Part shown: positions 23,968 to 32,946 of the stretch, piece after piece
Layout of the letters: every line of letters starts with the position of its first letter
How positions within the stretch are numbered: the stretch's first letter is position 1
Assembly: GCA_036960375.1 (NCBI GenBank)
Contig: JBALVY010000001.1
Coordinates: forward strand, 310,001 to 374,000
Origin: CAWVSB01 sp036960375
GTDB taxonomy: Bacteria; Pseudomonadota; Gammaproteobacteria; Pseudomonadales; CAWVSB01
Length of the DNA stretch: 64,000 bases
Reading direction: 5' to 3'
The notes under the pieces: generated by a model
Databases searched by the model: none
Told to the model about the DNA's origin: nothing
Seen by the model: the letters and a program-made list of their open reading frames with translations, nothing else
Position numbers and translations under genes: made by a program

Positions 23968-25386
23968 ATGACAGCAAAAATTGGATCGAAAACCAAGCTG
24001 GCCTACGGTGTAGGCCAATTCGCCTGGGCCGCGAAAGATACCTGCTTTCAGTACTTTCTGTTTTTTTATTACACCCAAATGCTGGGTCTGTCGGCAAGCC
24101 TGGCCGGTTTGGCTGCCTTATTGGCTCTTATAGCCGATGGTATATCTGACCCTATTGTTGGTCAGGTGTCAGATAATTTTCGCTCTGGTAAATGGGGTCG
24201 TCGACACCCGTTTATGATTATCGCGGTGCTACCTTTTTGTTTATCCCTCATCGCGATTTTTAATCCTCCAGCAGACCTGTCGCAAGGTGAATTATTTGCC
24301 TGGTATCTGGTACTGGCAATTATAGTCAGAACTTCCCTTACCCTATTCACGGTGCCCCATATGGCTTTGGGTGCTGAGCTGTCGGATGATTATAGCGAGC
24401 GAACCAGCATCGTCGTTTTCCGTAATTTTTTGGGTTATAGCGGCGGTTTGAGCATTCAGGTTGTTGCCTGGTTCTTGTTGATTCCCATCGCTACGGCAGC
24501 TGGCAGCATGGTTGACGGTTATCGCAATGTGGGTTATATCGGCGCGGCTCTGGCCTTTGTTGGCATGTTGGTAGCCATCTTGGGTACGCGCGACAAAATT
24601 CCTGAGTTAATACAGACCTCGAGTGCGCAGCAGTCTGTCCCCTGGTACTTTGCATTTACCAATATTGCTGGCCTGTTGCGCCAACCCTCAGCCAGAATAT
24701 TGCTGTTGGGTAATTTGGTGATGGTGACGGCAATGGGTATCGGCAATACCATGCTATTACATATCAATAACTTCTTTTACGGCTTTAGCAGTGAGCAGAC
24801 CGGCATCTTTATGTTGTCCATTTTTCTATCGCTCTTCCCAGCTTCCTGGTTGGCGATAAAGGGCACCCGGGTACTGGGTAAACCTAAGGCTTTGGTCTAT
24901 ATAATCGTGATTGTTGCGCTAATAGGGCCGGTGCCGGTATTGGCGCATCTATACGGGCTGACGCCACCCAATGGAAGTTATGCCTTATTGGCTTTTGTCT
25001 GCTGTGCTATCGTCATTCATCAAGCTTTCTATATCGCTTATATTAATGTGGTTTCTGCGATGTTGCCCGATGTGGCCGACGAAATACAATTGTCATCCGG
25101 TATGCGTCAGGAAGGTATTCTGAATTCAGCCATGATGCTGACTCAGAAAGTCACCTTCGGTCTTGGTGCCTTTTTTGCTGGTCTAACCATTGACTTTGCC
25201 GGTTTTCAGGGTGTGACGGCGATAGATGACGTGACGGGTACCATGTTATTTCGCCTGGCTTGGGTATACGGCCCGGGATTGGCCTGCGTGACCCTATTAG
25301 GTGCCTTTGTATACTCTCGTTACCAGTTGAGTGAGGCTCGCTATGTTGAGATTCGGGCGCAGTTGGATGGCGCTGAATCTTCATAA
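23968..25386 (+). CDS. GPH-family (MelB-type) cation symporter
   Basis: A 472-aa inner membrane protein with about 12 hydrophobic segments. The family signature is clear: DGISDPIVGQVSD followed by GKWGRRHPF (about residues 62-92). MelB-type members couple sugar or glucuronide uptake to Na+ or H+, but many members in degradation clusters have unassigned substrates. Here it would carry the periplasmic product across the inner membrane (inference). ATG 23968 (MTAKIGSKTK) follows an AGAAGG site. It is the last gene of the cluster. Confidence 0.85.
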   Translation: MTAKIGSKTKLAYGVGQFAWAAKDTCFQYFLFFYYTQMLGLSASLAGLAALLALIADGISDPIVGQVSDNFRSGKWGRRHPFMIIAVLPFCLSLIAIFNPPADLSQGELFAWYLVLAIIVRTSLTLFTVPHMALGAELSDDYSERTSIVVFRNFLGYSGGLSIQVVAWFLLIPIATAAGSMVDGYRNVGYIGAALAFVGMLVAILGTRDKIPELIQTSSAQQSVPWYFAFTNIAGLLRQPSARILLLGNLVMVTAMGIGNTMLLHINNFFYGFSSEQTGIFMLSIFLSLFPASWLAIKGTRVLGKPKALVYIIVIVALIGPVPVLAHLYGLTPPNGSYALLAFVCCAIVIHQAFYIAYINVVSAMLPDVADEIQLSSGMRQEGILNSAMMLTQKVTFGLGAFFAGLTIDFAGFQGVTAIDDVTGTMLFRLAWVYGPGLACVTLLGAFVYSRYQLSEARYVEIRAQLDGAESS

Positions 25387-25425
25387 GAGCGGATCTAAGC
25401 GTCTGGATGTATGTGCCACTAGTTC

Positions 25426-25595
25426 GGTCGGCGCATGACGGTGTTTGTCGAATAGCAACCATAACTTCGCCGGGCAAGCCGACCGCTACAGAACTCGGGC
25501 TGCGCCCTCAGACATGCTGTAGCTAAAAACGTCGGCTTGCCCGGCAAAGTTATAAGCAGGTTGAATAATTCGACAAACACCGCCATGCACCCACC
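25426..25595. repeat. Long imperfect inverted repeat, MITE-like
   Basis: Arms 25433-25483 and 25531-25588 match over about 50 bp with a few gaps: GGTGTTTGTCGAAT and GCCGGGCAAGCCGAC on the left return inverted on the right. A GCTACAG/CTGTAGC stem and GGGC/GCCC pairing inside the loop continue the fold. There is no transposase and no other copy in the window. It could be a miniature transposable element, a REP-like repeat, or a very large terminator for the catabolic operon. Nothing else is visible in 25387-25668. Confidence 0.75.
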
Positions 25596-25668
25596 TGTCT
25601 TCAGTAGCAGAGGTTCTGCGCTTAAAAGACTGCTAAAATCCCATCCATCTTTAATCGATGGAATTATC

Positions 25669-26049
25669 ATGTCCTCCTTACTACTGACTATTACGGGTAT
25701 TAGCGGATTTTTAGCCGTGGCGCTTGGGGCCTTTGGCGCTCATGCGCTGAAGAACCGTCTGGATGCCGATATGCTGGCGGTTTATCACACGGCTGTGCAA
25801 TACCACTTTATTCATACTCTCGCCTTGCTCGGTGCCGCCATGCTGGCTGCACGTTTTGTTCAAGTGGCTACATGGTCATGGGCTGGTTGGATGTTTATCG
25901 TGGGAATGTTGATATTCTCGGGCAGTCTTTATGCGCTGGCCTTAAGTGGTGTACGTATTCTAGGGGCGATCACCCCGATAGGTGGCGTGTGCTTTTTGGT
26001 GGGCTGGGCTATGTTTGCCGTTGCAGCCTGGCAGAGCAAGGGTTTGTGA
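25669..26049 (+). CDS. DUF423 inner membrane protein
   Basis: A 126-aa protein with four hydrophobic segments, similar to E. coli YgdD. The GALGAFGAHALK-like stretch near residues 17-27 (ALGAFGAHALK) and the YHTAVQYHF block are typical of DUF423. The function is unknown. The frame is open into the upstream repeat, but ATG 25669 is the family start. Its stop overlaps the trmB start by one base. Confidence 0.85.
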   Translation: MSSLLLTITGISGFLAVALGAFGAHALKNRLDADMLAVYHTAVQYHFIHTLALLGAAMLAARFVQVATWSWAGWMFIVGMLIFSGSLYALALSGVRILGAITPIGGVCFLVGWAMFAVAAWQSKGL

Positions 26050-26738
26050 TGGAGGAGAATAACGAACCGAAGCGCCGAGCCATCCGCAGTTTTGTATTGC
26101 GCGGCGGGCGGATGACTCCCGGGCAGCTCAAAGCGTTTGATAAACATTGGCAGCAACAAGGTCTGAATATTGGCGATGGCACCTTCGACCCATTGGCGGT
26201 GTTTGGGCGCGAAGCGCCTCTGGTATTGGAGATAGGCTACGGTATGGGTGAATCCCTGATTGCCATGGCAGAGTGTGAAGTGGAGAAAGATTTTATTGGC
26301 ATAGAAGTGCATAAGCCGGGCGTGGGCAGGCTGATGTTACTGGCCAATGAAGGCGGGCTGGATAATCTTCGCACCTACAATACAGATGCCATCGATGTTC
26401 TGAATCAGTGTATTGCCGATAACAGTCTGCATCGCGTGCAGTTATATTTTCCAGACCCATGGCATAAGAAAAAGCATAATAAGCGACGTATTGTGCAGCC
26501 TGAATTTGTTGAGTTGGTGCGAAGAAAGTTACAGCCGGGTGGGCTGTTTCATATGGCCACTGATTGGGAGAATTACGCCGAGCAAATGTTGGGCGTAATG
26601 AGTGCAGCACCGGGCTACAAAAATCAGGCTGATGGTTTTGCTGAACGGCCTGAGTGGCGGCCGGTGACGAAATTCCAGAACCGTGGCGAAAAGCTAGGCC
26701 ACGGTGTCTGGGATTTGCTCTTTGAGCGAATCGATTAG
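26049..26738 (+). CDS. trmB: tRNA (guanine-N7)-methyltransferase
   Basis: Methylates G46 in the variable loop of tRNAs using SAM. The 229-aa protein has the SAM site LVLEIGYGMGESLIAMA, FIGIEVHKPGVGR, and the FPDPWHKKKHNKRR motif that binds tRNA. The ATG at 26049 overlaps the previous stop (TGATG). The upstream open frame lies inside DUF423. It ends 4 bp before the convergent metY stop. Confidence 0.96.
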   Translation: MEENNEPKRRAIRSFVLRGGRMTPGQLKAFDKHWQQQGLNIGDGTFDPLAVFGREAPLVLEIGYGMGESLIAMAECEVEKDFIGIEVHKPGVGRLMLLANEGGLDNLRTYNTDAIDVLNQCIADNSLHRVQLYFPDPWHKKKHNKRRIVQPEFVELVRRKLQPGGLFHMATDWENYAEQMLGVMSAAPGYKNQADGFAERPEWRPVTKFQNRGEKLGHGVWDLLFERID

Positions 26739-26742
26739 GCGT

Positions 26743-28017
26743 TTATTTGGCTGCGGCCAATGCTTGAGTAATATCTTCGAGGATATCGTCGATGTGTTCG
26801 ATACCCACAGACAGACGAACCATATCTTCAGTGACACCCGCTTTCACTTGTTCTTCGGCATTTAATTGTCGGTGAGTCGTTGAGGCGGGGTGACAGGCCA
26901 GCGATTTGGCATCACCTATATTGACCAGCCGAGTGATCAGCTGCAGCGCGTCGATAAACTTGGTGCCTGAGGCCAAGCCACCTTTTATGCCGAAACACAA
27001 AATGCCAGAGCTGCTGCCATCGAGCAGGCTTTGACCCAGTTCATAATCCGGGTGGCTGGGCAGGCCAGCATAAGAAACCCATTTGATTTGCTCATGACTA
27101 TCGAGAAATTCTGCCACACGCTGGGCGTTTTCACCGTGGCGGTCCATTCTGAGGGCCAGTGTTTCAATGCCCTGTAGGATCTGGAAAGCATTAGAGGGAG
27201 AAAGGGCGGCACCCATATTGCGCAGAGGTACAACGCGGCAGCGGCCTATAAACGCGGCGGGCCCCATTGCTTCGGTATAAACCACTCCGTGATAGGAAGG
27301 ATCGGCCTCATTCAATAAAGGGAAACGTTCCTTGTGTTCAGCCCACGGGAAGTTGCCAGAGTCTACGACAATTCCACCAATACAGGTGCCATGTCCGCCC
27401 ATATATTTGGTCAGCGAATGAATCACAATGTCACAGCCCTGCTCGATAGGGCGGCAAAGATACGGCGAGGCGACAGTATTGTCGACCAGCACGGGGATGC
27501 CTTTGGCGTGAGCAGCCGTACTGAGCGCCTTGAGGTCTGTTAAATTGCCACCAGGATTACCGATGGTTTCAACAAATATGGCTTTGGTATTTTCGTCGAC
27601 AAGAGCCATCATACCGTCAATGTCATCATGGCTGGCAAAGCGTGTTTCGATACCCTGTTTGGGAAATGTATGCGCAAATAAGTTATAAGTTCCGCCGTAA
27701 AGCTTGCTGGAACTGATGATGTTGTCACCGGCCTGGGCAATGGTTTGAATAGCGGCTGTAATTGCAGCCATGCCAGAGGCAAAAGCCAGACCTGCGATAC
27801 CGCCTTCCATCGCCGCCACTCTCTCTTCAAGAACCGCATTGGTCGGGTTCATGATCCGCGAGTAGATATTACCGGCGACCTTAAGGTCAAATAGATCGGC
27901 AGCGTGTTGAGTATCGTCAAAAGCATAGGCGGTAGTCAGGTAAATAGGCACTGCGACGGCTTTGGTGGTGGGGTCAGGGGAATATCCCGCATGTATGGCC
28001 AAGGTTTCAAGTTTCAT
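26743..28017 (-). CDS. metY: O-acetylhomoserine sulfhydrylase
   Basis: A PLP enzyme that makes homocysteine from O-acylhomoserine and sulfide. At 424 aa it has the long OAH-type length. Visible are YSRIMNPTNAVLEERVAAME, the PLP lysine in IHSLTKYMGGHG (near residue 205), and the C-terminal IGDAKSLACHPASTTHRQL block characteristic of MetY. ATG 28017 is chosen because GGAGAG lies seven bases upstream; ATG 28032 is in frame. It lies 54 bp downstream of hemW at the end of a same-strand run that includes metX and metW. Confidence 0.9.
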   Translation of the reverse strand: MKLETLAIHAGYSPDPTTKAVAVPIYLTTAYAFDDTQHAADLFDLKVAGNIYSRIMNPTNAVLEERVAAMEGGIAGLAFASGMAAITAAIQTIAQAGDNIISSSKLYGGTYNLFAHTFPKQGIETRFASHDDIDGMMALVDENTKAIFVETIGNPGGNLTDLKALSTAAHAKGIPVLVDNTVASPYLCRPIEQGCDIVIHSLTKYMGGHGTCIGGIVVDSGNFPWAEHKERFPLLNEADPSYHGVVYTEAMGPAAFIGRCRVVPLRNMGAALSPSNAFQILQGIETLALRMDRHGENAQRVAEFLDSHEQIKWVSYAGLPSHPDYELGQSLLDGSSSGILCFGIKGGLASGTKFIDALQLITRLVNIGDAKSLACHPASTTHRQLNAEEQVKAGVTEDMVRLSVGIEHIDDILEDITQALAAAK

Positions 28018-28071
28018 TTTTATACTCTCCATGAGTTGTATGGTCAGCTGCTTAGCATAGACCGTGTTTCG

Positions 28072-29235
28072 CTATTTCGATAGTGCCAGAATTTTGTTAT
28101 TAAAACGGCCTAATACGCTGTCGAGAAAGCGGTAGCCTAATTCGGTTGTGGCCAGTTGTGTGCCGTTTTGCAGAAGCCCATCTTTAATCAGCTCCGCCCG
28201 TGTATGCTTAATGCTATCCAGTTCAATACCGGTACGTTCAGCCAGCAATGTATCGGCCACACCTTGTTTGAGGCGTAAGGCGTTCATCAAAAACTCCAAT
28301 GCTAAATCTTCCTCGGCCAAGATCTTGTTGCCCGCCATTAGCTTTGTGTCGCGAGACAGATAGTCTTTTGGCGCACGGGTTTTCCAGCGTCGCTCTATCT
28401 TTCCGTCAGGGTGGCTCAGCTTGCCATGTGCGCCGGCCCCTATGCCAAAATAGTCGCCAAACTGCCAGTAATTGAGGTTGTGCTGGCTGGCCTTGCCTTC
28501 TTTTGCATAGGCAGATACCTCATATTGATGCAATCCCTGTTGGCTGAGAATGTCCATACCTGCCATTTCGATGTCTGCTAGCGAATCGTCATTGGGTAAA
28601 ACCGGGGGGCGTGAATAAAACTCGGTATTGGGTTCAATAGTGAGTTGATACCACGATAAGTGCCAAGGCGCGTAATCCAGAGCCGTTTCAAGATCGTCAA
28701 TTGCCTGTTGCCGGGTTTGATTAGGTAAGCCGTGCATCAAGTCGATATTCAGATTGTCAAAGCCCGCCTTGCGCGCGGCAGCAATGGCCAGGTGAGCTTG
28801 GCTGCTGTCGTGAATGCGGCCCAGTTGTTTCAGAGAGCCGTCATTAAAACTTTGCACGCCCAGAGAGAGCCGATTAACCCCCGCCGCACGATACGCGCTA
28901 AACCGTTCCTGTTCCCACGTACCGGGGTTGGCTTCCAGGGTGATTTCAACATCTTCGGCCAGCGTGGCGAGCCGATTAATACCGTCAAGTAGATCGGCGA
29001 TGGCGCCGGCGGAAAACAGGCTGGGCGTGCCGCCGCCGATAAAGATTGATTGCAGCGGTCGTCCATAGCTTTGTGATACTTCGGCTTCAAAGTCTACTAA
29101 CAAGCGCTCAATATAGAGTGCCTCTGGAAGCTCGCCATTGGCCGCGTGGGAGTTAAAGTCACAATAAGGGCATTTACGCACACACCAGGGAATATGCACG
29201 TAGAGGCTTAGTGGTGGCGGCGTGGATAGCGACAT
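28072..29235 (-). CDS. hemW: HemW, radical SAM heme chaperone
   Basis: A 387-aa radical SAM protein. The cluster motif CVRKCPYCDFN (CxxxCxxC) lies near residues 17-26 and FIGGGTPSLF follows. HemW was long annotated as coproporphyrinogen III dehydrogenase but acts as a heme chaperone. It lacks the extra N-terminal region of HemN. The gene starts 3 bp after rdgB and is probably cotranscribed with it. Confidence 0.93.
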   Translation of the reverse strand: MSLSTPPPLSLYVHIPWCVRKCPYCDFNSHAANGELPEALYIERLLVDFEAEVSQSYGRPLQSIFIGGGTPSLFSAGAIADLLDGINRLATLAEDVEITLEANPGTWEQERFSAYRAAGVNRLSLGVQSFNDGSLKQLGRIHDSSQAHLAIAAARKAGFDNLNIDLMHGLPNQTRQQAIDDLETALDYAPWHLSWYQLTIEPNTEFYSRPPVLPNDDSLADIEMAGMDILSQQGLHQYEVSAYAKEGKASQHNLNYWQFGDYFGIGAGAHGKLSHPDGKIERRWKTRAPKDYLSRDTKLMAGNKILAEEDLALEFLMNALRLKQGVADTLLAERTGIELDSIKHTRAELIKDGLLQNGTQLATTELGYRFLDSVLGRFNNKILALSK

Positions 29236-29238
29236 GAT

Positions 29239-29838
29239 TTAAACCGGCAGTGACAGGGCTTTTTTTAGTTTGACCATTGCCTGGCCGCGATGACTGATGG
29301 TGTTCTTTTGTGCTGGCGCCAGCATGGCAGAGCTGCATTTTAGTTCATCAATATAAAATAGCGGATCGTAGCCAAAGCCATTTTCACCTTGCGGTTCGAG
29401 CAGAATACGGCCTTCCCAGCTGCCCTGGCAGATGATGGGGGTTGGGTCATTTTGGTGGCGCATATAGACTAATAAACATTGAAAGCGGGCTGTGCGATCT
29501 GCCTCGGGTGTATCTTTGAGAAACTCAATCAGTTGTTTGTTATTGCTGGCGTCGGTAGCGCCCTGGCCGCTAAAGCGCGAGGAGTATATGCCTGGCCGTC
29601 CTTGCAGCGCATCTACTTCCAGGCCTGAGTCGTCGGCGATGGCCGGCAGACCGGTATGCTGCGCTGCCCAGCGTGCCTTGATGATGGCATTTTCTACGAA
29701 ACTTAATCCGCATTCTTCGGCATCTACAACCTTGAAGTGAGATTGTGGGACTACCTCCCTCTCCAAGCTGGCTAACAACTGTTGGAATTCTCGTAATTTG
29801 CCGAGGTTACTGCTAGCCAGTACGACAGAGTGACTCAT
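29239..29838 (-). CDS. rdgB: XTP/dITP diphosphatase
   Basis: A 199-aa house-cleaning NTPase that hydrolyses XTP, ITP and dITP. Family motifs: VLASSNLGKLREFQQLL at the N-terminus, FVENAIIKARWAAQHTGLPA with AIADDSGLEVDAL-type acid residues, FGYDPLFY and SHRGQAM. It overlaps the DUF4426 gene by 4 bases and precedes hemW by 3 bp. Confidence 0.95.
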   Translation of the reverse strand: MSHSVVLASSNLGKLREFQQLLASLEREVVPQSHFKVVDAEECGLSFVENAIIKARWAAQHTGLPAIADDSGLEVDALQGRPGIYSSRFSGQGATDASNNKQLIEFLKDTPEADRTARFQCLLVYMRHQNDPTPIICQGSWEGRILLEPQGENGFGYDPLFYIDELKCSSAMLAPAQKNTISHRGQAMVKLKKALSLPV

Positions 29839-30272
29839 TCGACATACAGCTTGCGCTGGAAGGAAATACTGTAAGGCGCCCTACTGCGGTCAGGGCTCAC
29901 CTGCAGATCGAAATACAGAGTTTCTTTGTCGTTGAAGGGCAGTTCTGCCAAATAGTAGATAGCGCCCTGTTCACGCACTTCAATAAAAGTGAGATCCTGG
30001 CTGTGAATCAGGTCTTTGACTGTGCCGTTGACTATCGCGGGGTGTTCGCGGTCGGCTCCATCAGGCTGAATTTTGCGTACCGAGACATTGAGAATGGCCT
30101 TGCGCTTGCCGCGGGTCAGTCCATAGGCGCTCGCTACCTCGGGGCTGATAAAGCTACTGTTGAATAGGCTGTAATGTATACGGTAGTCGCCAGCGATTAA
30201 TTCCGATTCGACTTCGGCTAAAGACAAGGGCGATACAAGCCACAACAGGGCGACAAAGAGAAGGTTTTTCAT
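29835..30272 (-). CDS. DUF4426 exported protein
   Basis: A 145-aa protein with a signal peptide (about residues 1-19, ending SLA) and a beta-rich DUF4426 domain. Its position between metW and rdgB is the same as in Pseudomonas. The function is unknown. It overlaps both neighbours by 4 bases (metW upstream, rdgB downstream), a tight translational coupling. Confidence 0.85.
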   Translation of the reverse strand: MKNLLFVALLWLVSPLSLAEVESELIAGDYRIHYSLFNSSFISPEVASAYGLTRGKRKAILNVSVRKIQPDGADREHPAIVNGTVKDLIHSQDLTFIEVREQGAIYYLAELPFNDKETLYFDLQVSPDRSRAPYSISFQRKLYVE

Positions 30273-30862
30273 GATCGGCTAATCCGGTAAATTGCTGTGG
30301 CGCCCAACAGGTTTGGCCATAGCGAACCCAATGGGCTGGGTTTGTTCTGTTGGTTGAGAATGACACGATTGAGAATGTTGATGTCTTTCTGCCCACACAG
30401 TTTTTCAAAATCCCGGATGGTGCAAAAATGGATATTGGGGGTATTGTACCAAGTATAGGGCAGGTACTTGGATACTGGCATACGGCCGTGAGTGCCTAGA
30501 TACCATCGGCAGCGCCAGTGGCCAAAGTTAGGAAATGAGACAATGCATTGGCGACCGATACGCAGCATCTCGTCGATAATTTTGTCAGGATAATGTACGG
30601 CCTGCAGGGTTTGCGTCATAAACACCGTGTCAAAGCTATTGTCGGCGAAATTATCCAAGCCCTTATCCAGATTCTGTTCGATAACATTCAAGTCTTTACT
30701 GACGCAGGTGGCTATTCGATCCGGGTCAATTTCCAGACCATAACCGCGTATTTGACGGGCCTCGGTAAGCTGCGTTAACAGGCTTCCGTCGCCACAGCCT
30801 AAATCCAGCACGCGACTGTTTGTATCAATCCATTCGCTAACCAGCTCAGGAGGGAACTGCAT
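30269..30862 (-). CDS. metW: Methionine biosynthesis protein MetW
   Basis: A 197-aa methyltransferase-fold protein that partners MetX in homoserine acylation in many proteobacteria. It has VLDLGCGDGSLLTQL near the N-terminus and FPNFGHWRCRWYL with MPVSKYLPYTWYNTPNIHF, both typical of MetW. The ATG at 30862 has GGAGGAG eight bases upstream. The first 17 bases overlap the metX 3' end. The open frame further upstream belongs to metX sequence. Confidence 0.93.
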   Translation of the reverse strand: MQFPPELVSEWIDTNSRVLDLGCGDGSLLTQLTEARQIRGYGLEIDPDRIATCVSKDLNVIEQNLDKGLDNFADNSFDTVFMTQTLQAVHYPDKIIDEMLRIGRQCIVSFPNFGHWRCRWYLGTHGRMPVSKYLPYTWYNTPNIHFCTIRDFEKLCGQKDINILNRVILNQQNKPSPLGSLWPNLLGATAIYRISRS

Positions 30863-32021
30863 TATTGTGCTCCTCCGTTTGTTGAAATATTTTATCCATT
30901 TGGCGTTGAAACAACTCTTCATAGCGCGCATTGGGCAATAAAAAAGCATCGTGCCCAACATCAGACTCTATCTCGCCGTAGCTGACATTTTTACCGGCGG
31001 CAATAAGCGCGTTGACGATATCTCTGGAGCGTTCTTTGGCAAAGCGCCAGTCTGAGCTAAAGGAAATGACCATGAAGTGACACTGTGCGTGAGAAAAGGC
31101 TTGTACCGGGTCGTTATCGTATTCGCGTGCCAGATCGAAGTAATCAAGGGCTTTGGTCATCAAAATATAGGTATTTGCATCAAAGTTTCCACTAAAGGCC
31201 TCACCCTGGTGACGAAGATAGCTTTGAACCTGGAACACTACATCTTCGTCCTGCCCCAGGCTGAAGCTGCCGGAACGAATATTACGACCGAACTTTTGTC
31301 CCATGGCATCGTCAGACAGGTAGGTGATGTGACCGATCATTCTGGCCAATGCCAAGCCATTACCGGGAATGGTGTCATGCTTCTGGTAGTCGCCATTACA
31401 GAAGTTTGGGTCGGTTTCTATGGCTCGTCTGGCGACCTCGTTAAAAGCGAGATTCTGTGCACTCAGACCCATGCTGGAGGCTATTACAATGCAGTGTTTT
31501 ATTCGATCGGGGAATTCCAGTGCCCAACGCATCGCCTGCATACCGCCCAAACTGCCACCAATTACGGCTGCCCAGCATTTTATGCCGAGATAGTTACTAA
31601 GTTGTGCCTGGGCGTTTACCCAGTCTCGTACGCGTAGTAGCGGAAAACTGGAACCCCATACCTCACCGGTGTCCGGATTGATGGAAGAAGGGCCGGTAGA
31701 GCCAGAGCAACCGCCCAGATTATTAGGGCAAACGACAAAAAAACGATTTGAATCGATAATCTTACCCGGACCAATATAGCCATCCCACCAGCCGGGTTTA
31801 GCATCGTCCATACTGTGGTAGCCAGCCGCGTGGTGATCGCCAGAAAGCGCATGGCATATAAGGATCGCATTGGATTTATCTGCGTTGAGCTCACCGTAGG
31901 TTTCATAACACAGGTCGTACTGGTTCAAGACCCGCCCAGACGCCAGAACCAGTGGTTCATCAAAATGGCATGTGCGGGGCTCAACAAGTCCTACCGAATT
32001 GGCGGCTATGGTGTCTGGCAT
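30846..32021 (-). CDS. metX: Homoserine O-acyltransferase MetX
   Basis: A 391-aa alpha/beta hydrolase-fold acyltransferase that activates homoserine for methionine synthesis. The nucleophile elbow is GGSLGGMQAMRWAL; CHALSGDHHAAG, the terminal DVGHDAFLLP and PNNLGGCSGSTGPSS are family landmarks. Acetyl- versus succinyl-CoA use cannot be told by eye. Pseudomonas MetX enzymes are reported to use succinyl-CoA, whereas the OAH-type MetY nearby argues for acetyl. It overlaps metW by 17 bases. Confidence 0.94.
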   Translation of the reverse strand: MPDTIAANSVGLVEPRTCHFDEPLVLASGRVLNQYDLCYETYGELNADKSNAILICHALSGDHHAAGYHSMDDAKPGWWDGYIGPGKIIDSNRFFVVCPNNLGGCSGSTGPSSINPDTGEVWGSSFPLLRVRDWVNAQAQLSNYLGIKCWAAVIGGSLGGMQAMRWALEFPDRIKHCIVIASSMGLSAQNLAFNEVARRAIETDPNFCNGDYQKHDTIPGNGLALARMIGHITYLSDDAMGQKFGRNIRSGSFSLGQDEDVVFQVQSYLRHQGEAFSGNFDANTYILMTKALDYFDLAREYDNDPVQAFSHAQCHFMVISFSSDWRFAKERSRDIVNALIAAGKNVSYGEIESDVGHDAFLLPNARYEELFQRQMDKIFQQTEEHNNAVPS

Positions 32022-32063
32022 AATGCGAGTGCTGATCCTTGTTTGTTTAGATTCCAGTGGTTG

Positions 32064-32357
32064 CTAGGGTATCACTACCAGGGTGTTTGACGGAATATTG
32101 ATCGGCGAGTTTATCCATATCGTTTTCTGCCGTCCCAGCTCACCGCTGGTAATCTGAACCTGACTTTTACTCACCCCAAATGCCTTGGCGACAAATGCTA
32201 TCAGGTGTTTGTTGGCTTTGCCGTCAATTGGCGGCGCCGTTATCCGAATTTTCAGGCGCTCTCCGTGCAGGCCACAAAACTCGTCTTTCGATGCTTTGGG
32301 TTGCAGATGACAGTAGAGCAGTAAATCACTGCCCTGCCAGCGGTAGTGAGTGCTCAT
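32064..32357 (-). CDS. DUF167 (YggU-like) protein
   Basis: A 97-aa small protein with the DUF167 motifs HLQPKASKDEF and ITAPPIDGKANKHLIAFVAK. The function is unknown. It overlaps the YggT stop by one base and lies 42 bp before metX, the standard order in pseudomonads. Confidence 0.9.
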   Translation of the reverse strand: MSTHYRWQGSDLLLYCHLQPKASKDEFCGLHGERLKIRITAPPIDGKANKHLIAFVAKAFGVSKSQVQITSGELGRQKTIWINSPINIPSNTLVVIP

Positions 32358-32944
32358 CAGATAAACAAAGTTAGCCCTCTGGGCAAACCAGCCGTTACGG
32401 CCGCATTAGAGATCAGTATTTCCAGAATATTGAGGCTGATAAAGACGATAATGGGTGAAAAATCCAGTCCACCCATGGCTGGCAGCAGGCGACGGATAGG
32501 GCCGAGTACGGGCTCATTTATCTGGTGCAACAGTATTAATGCCGGGTGCTGGCTGGTAGGGGCAATCCAGCTGAAAATGATGGAGACCAGAATAGTAAAG
32601 AAATACAACTTAAGTACCGCGGCGACAACTGCAATAGCAGCCCAGACCATCAAATTGGCGGGGTTGAACCAGCCCACGCCGTAAACCAGAAGCACGGACT
32701 GCATTGCCACGTATTGCACTAAGAGCGCTAATACCACCGCGGCCATATCCAGCCCCCACAGGCCGGGGATTATCTTACGTAGCGGTTTCAGCGGAGGGTT
32801 GGTCGCTTTAACCACAAATTGAGAGATAGGATTATAGAAATCCGCGCGTGCCCATTGCATCAGGAAGCGCAGAATTACCAGGCTGAGATACAAACTGCCA
32901 ACGGTCATAATGACGTAAATGCTGATTTCCGTTATTGCGGCCAC
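32357..32944 (-). CDS. YggT-family membrane protein
   Basis: A 195-aa inner membrane protein with two YGGT repeats, each with hydrophobic segments and an NPISQFVVKATNPPLKPLRK-like loop (second copy HQINEPVLGPIRRLLP). Members have been linked to osmotic tolerance and cell shape; the exact role is unclear. The GTG start at 32944 is chosen because it follows GGGAGA and begins 2 bases after the proC stop. The longer open frame lies inside proC. Confidence 0.88.
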   Translation of the reverse strand: MAAITEISIYVIMTVGSLYLSLVILRFLMQWARADFYNPISQFVVKATNPPLKPLRKIIPGLWGLDMAAVVLALLVQYVAMQSVLLVYGVGWFNPANLMVWAAIAVVAAVLKLYFFTILVSIIFSWIAPTSQHPALILLHQINEPVLGPIRRLLPAMGGLDFSPIIVFISLNILEILISNAAVTAGLPRGLTLFI

Positions 32945-32946
32945 GT

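Noticed and set aside
25872..26048. N-terminal extension of trmB by 59 codons.
   Set aside because: It lies wholly inside the DUF423 gene in another frame, and the family start is ATG 26049.
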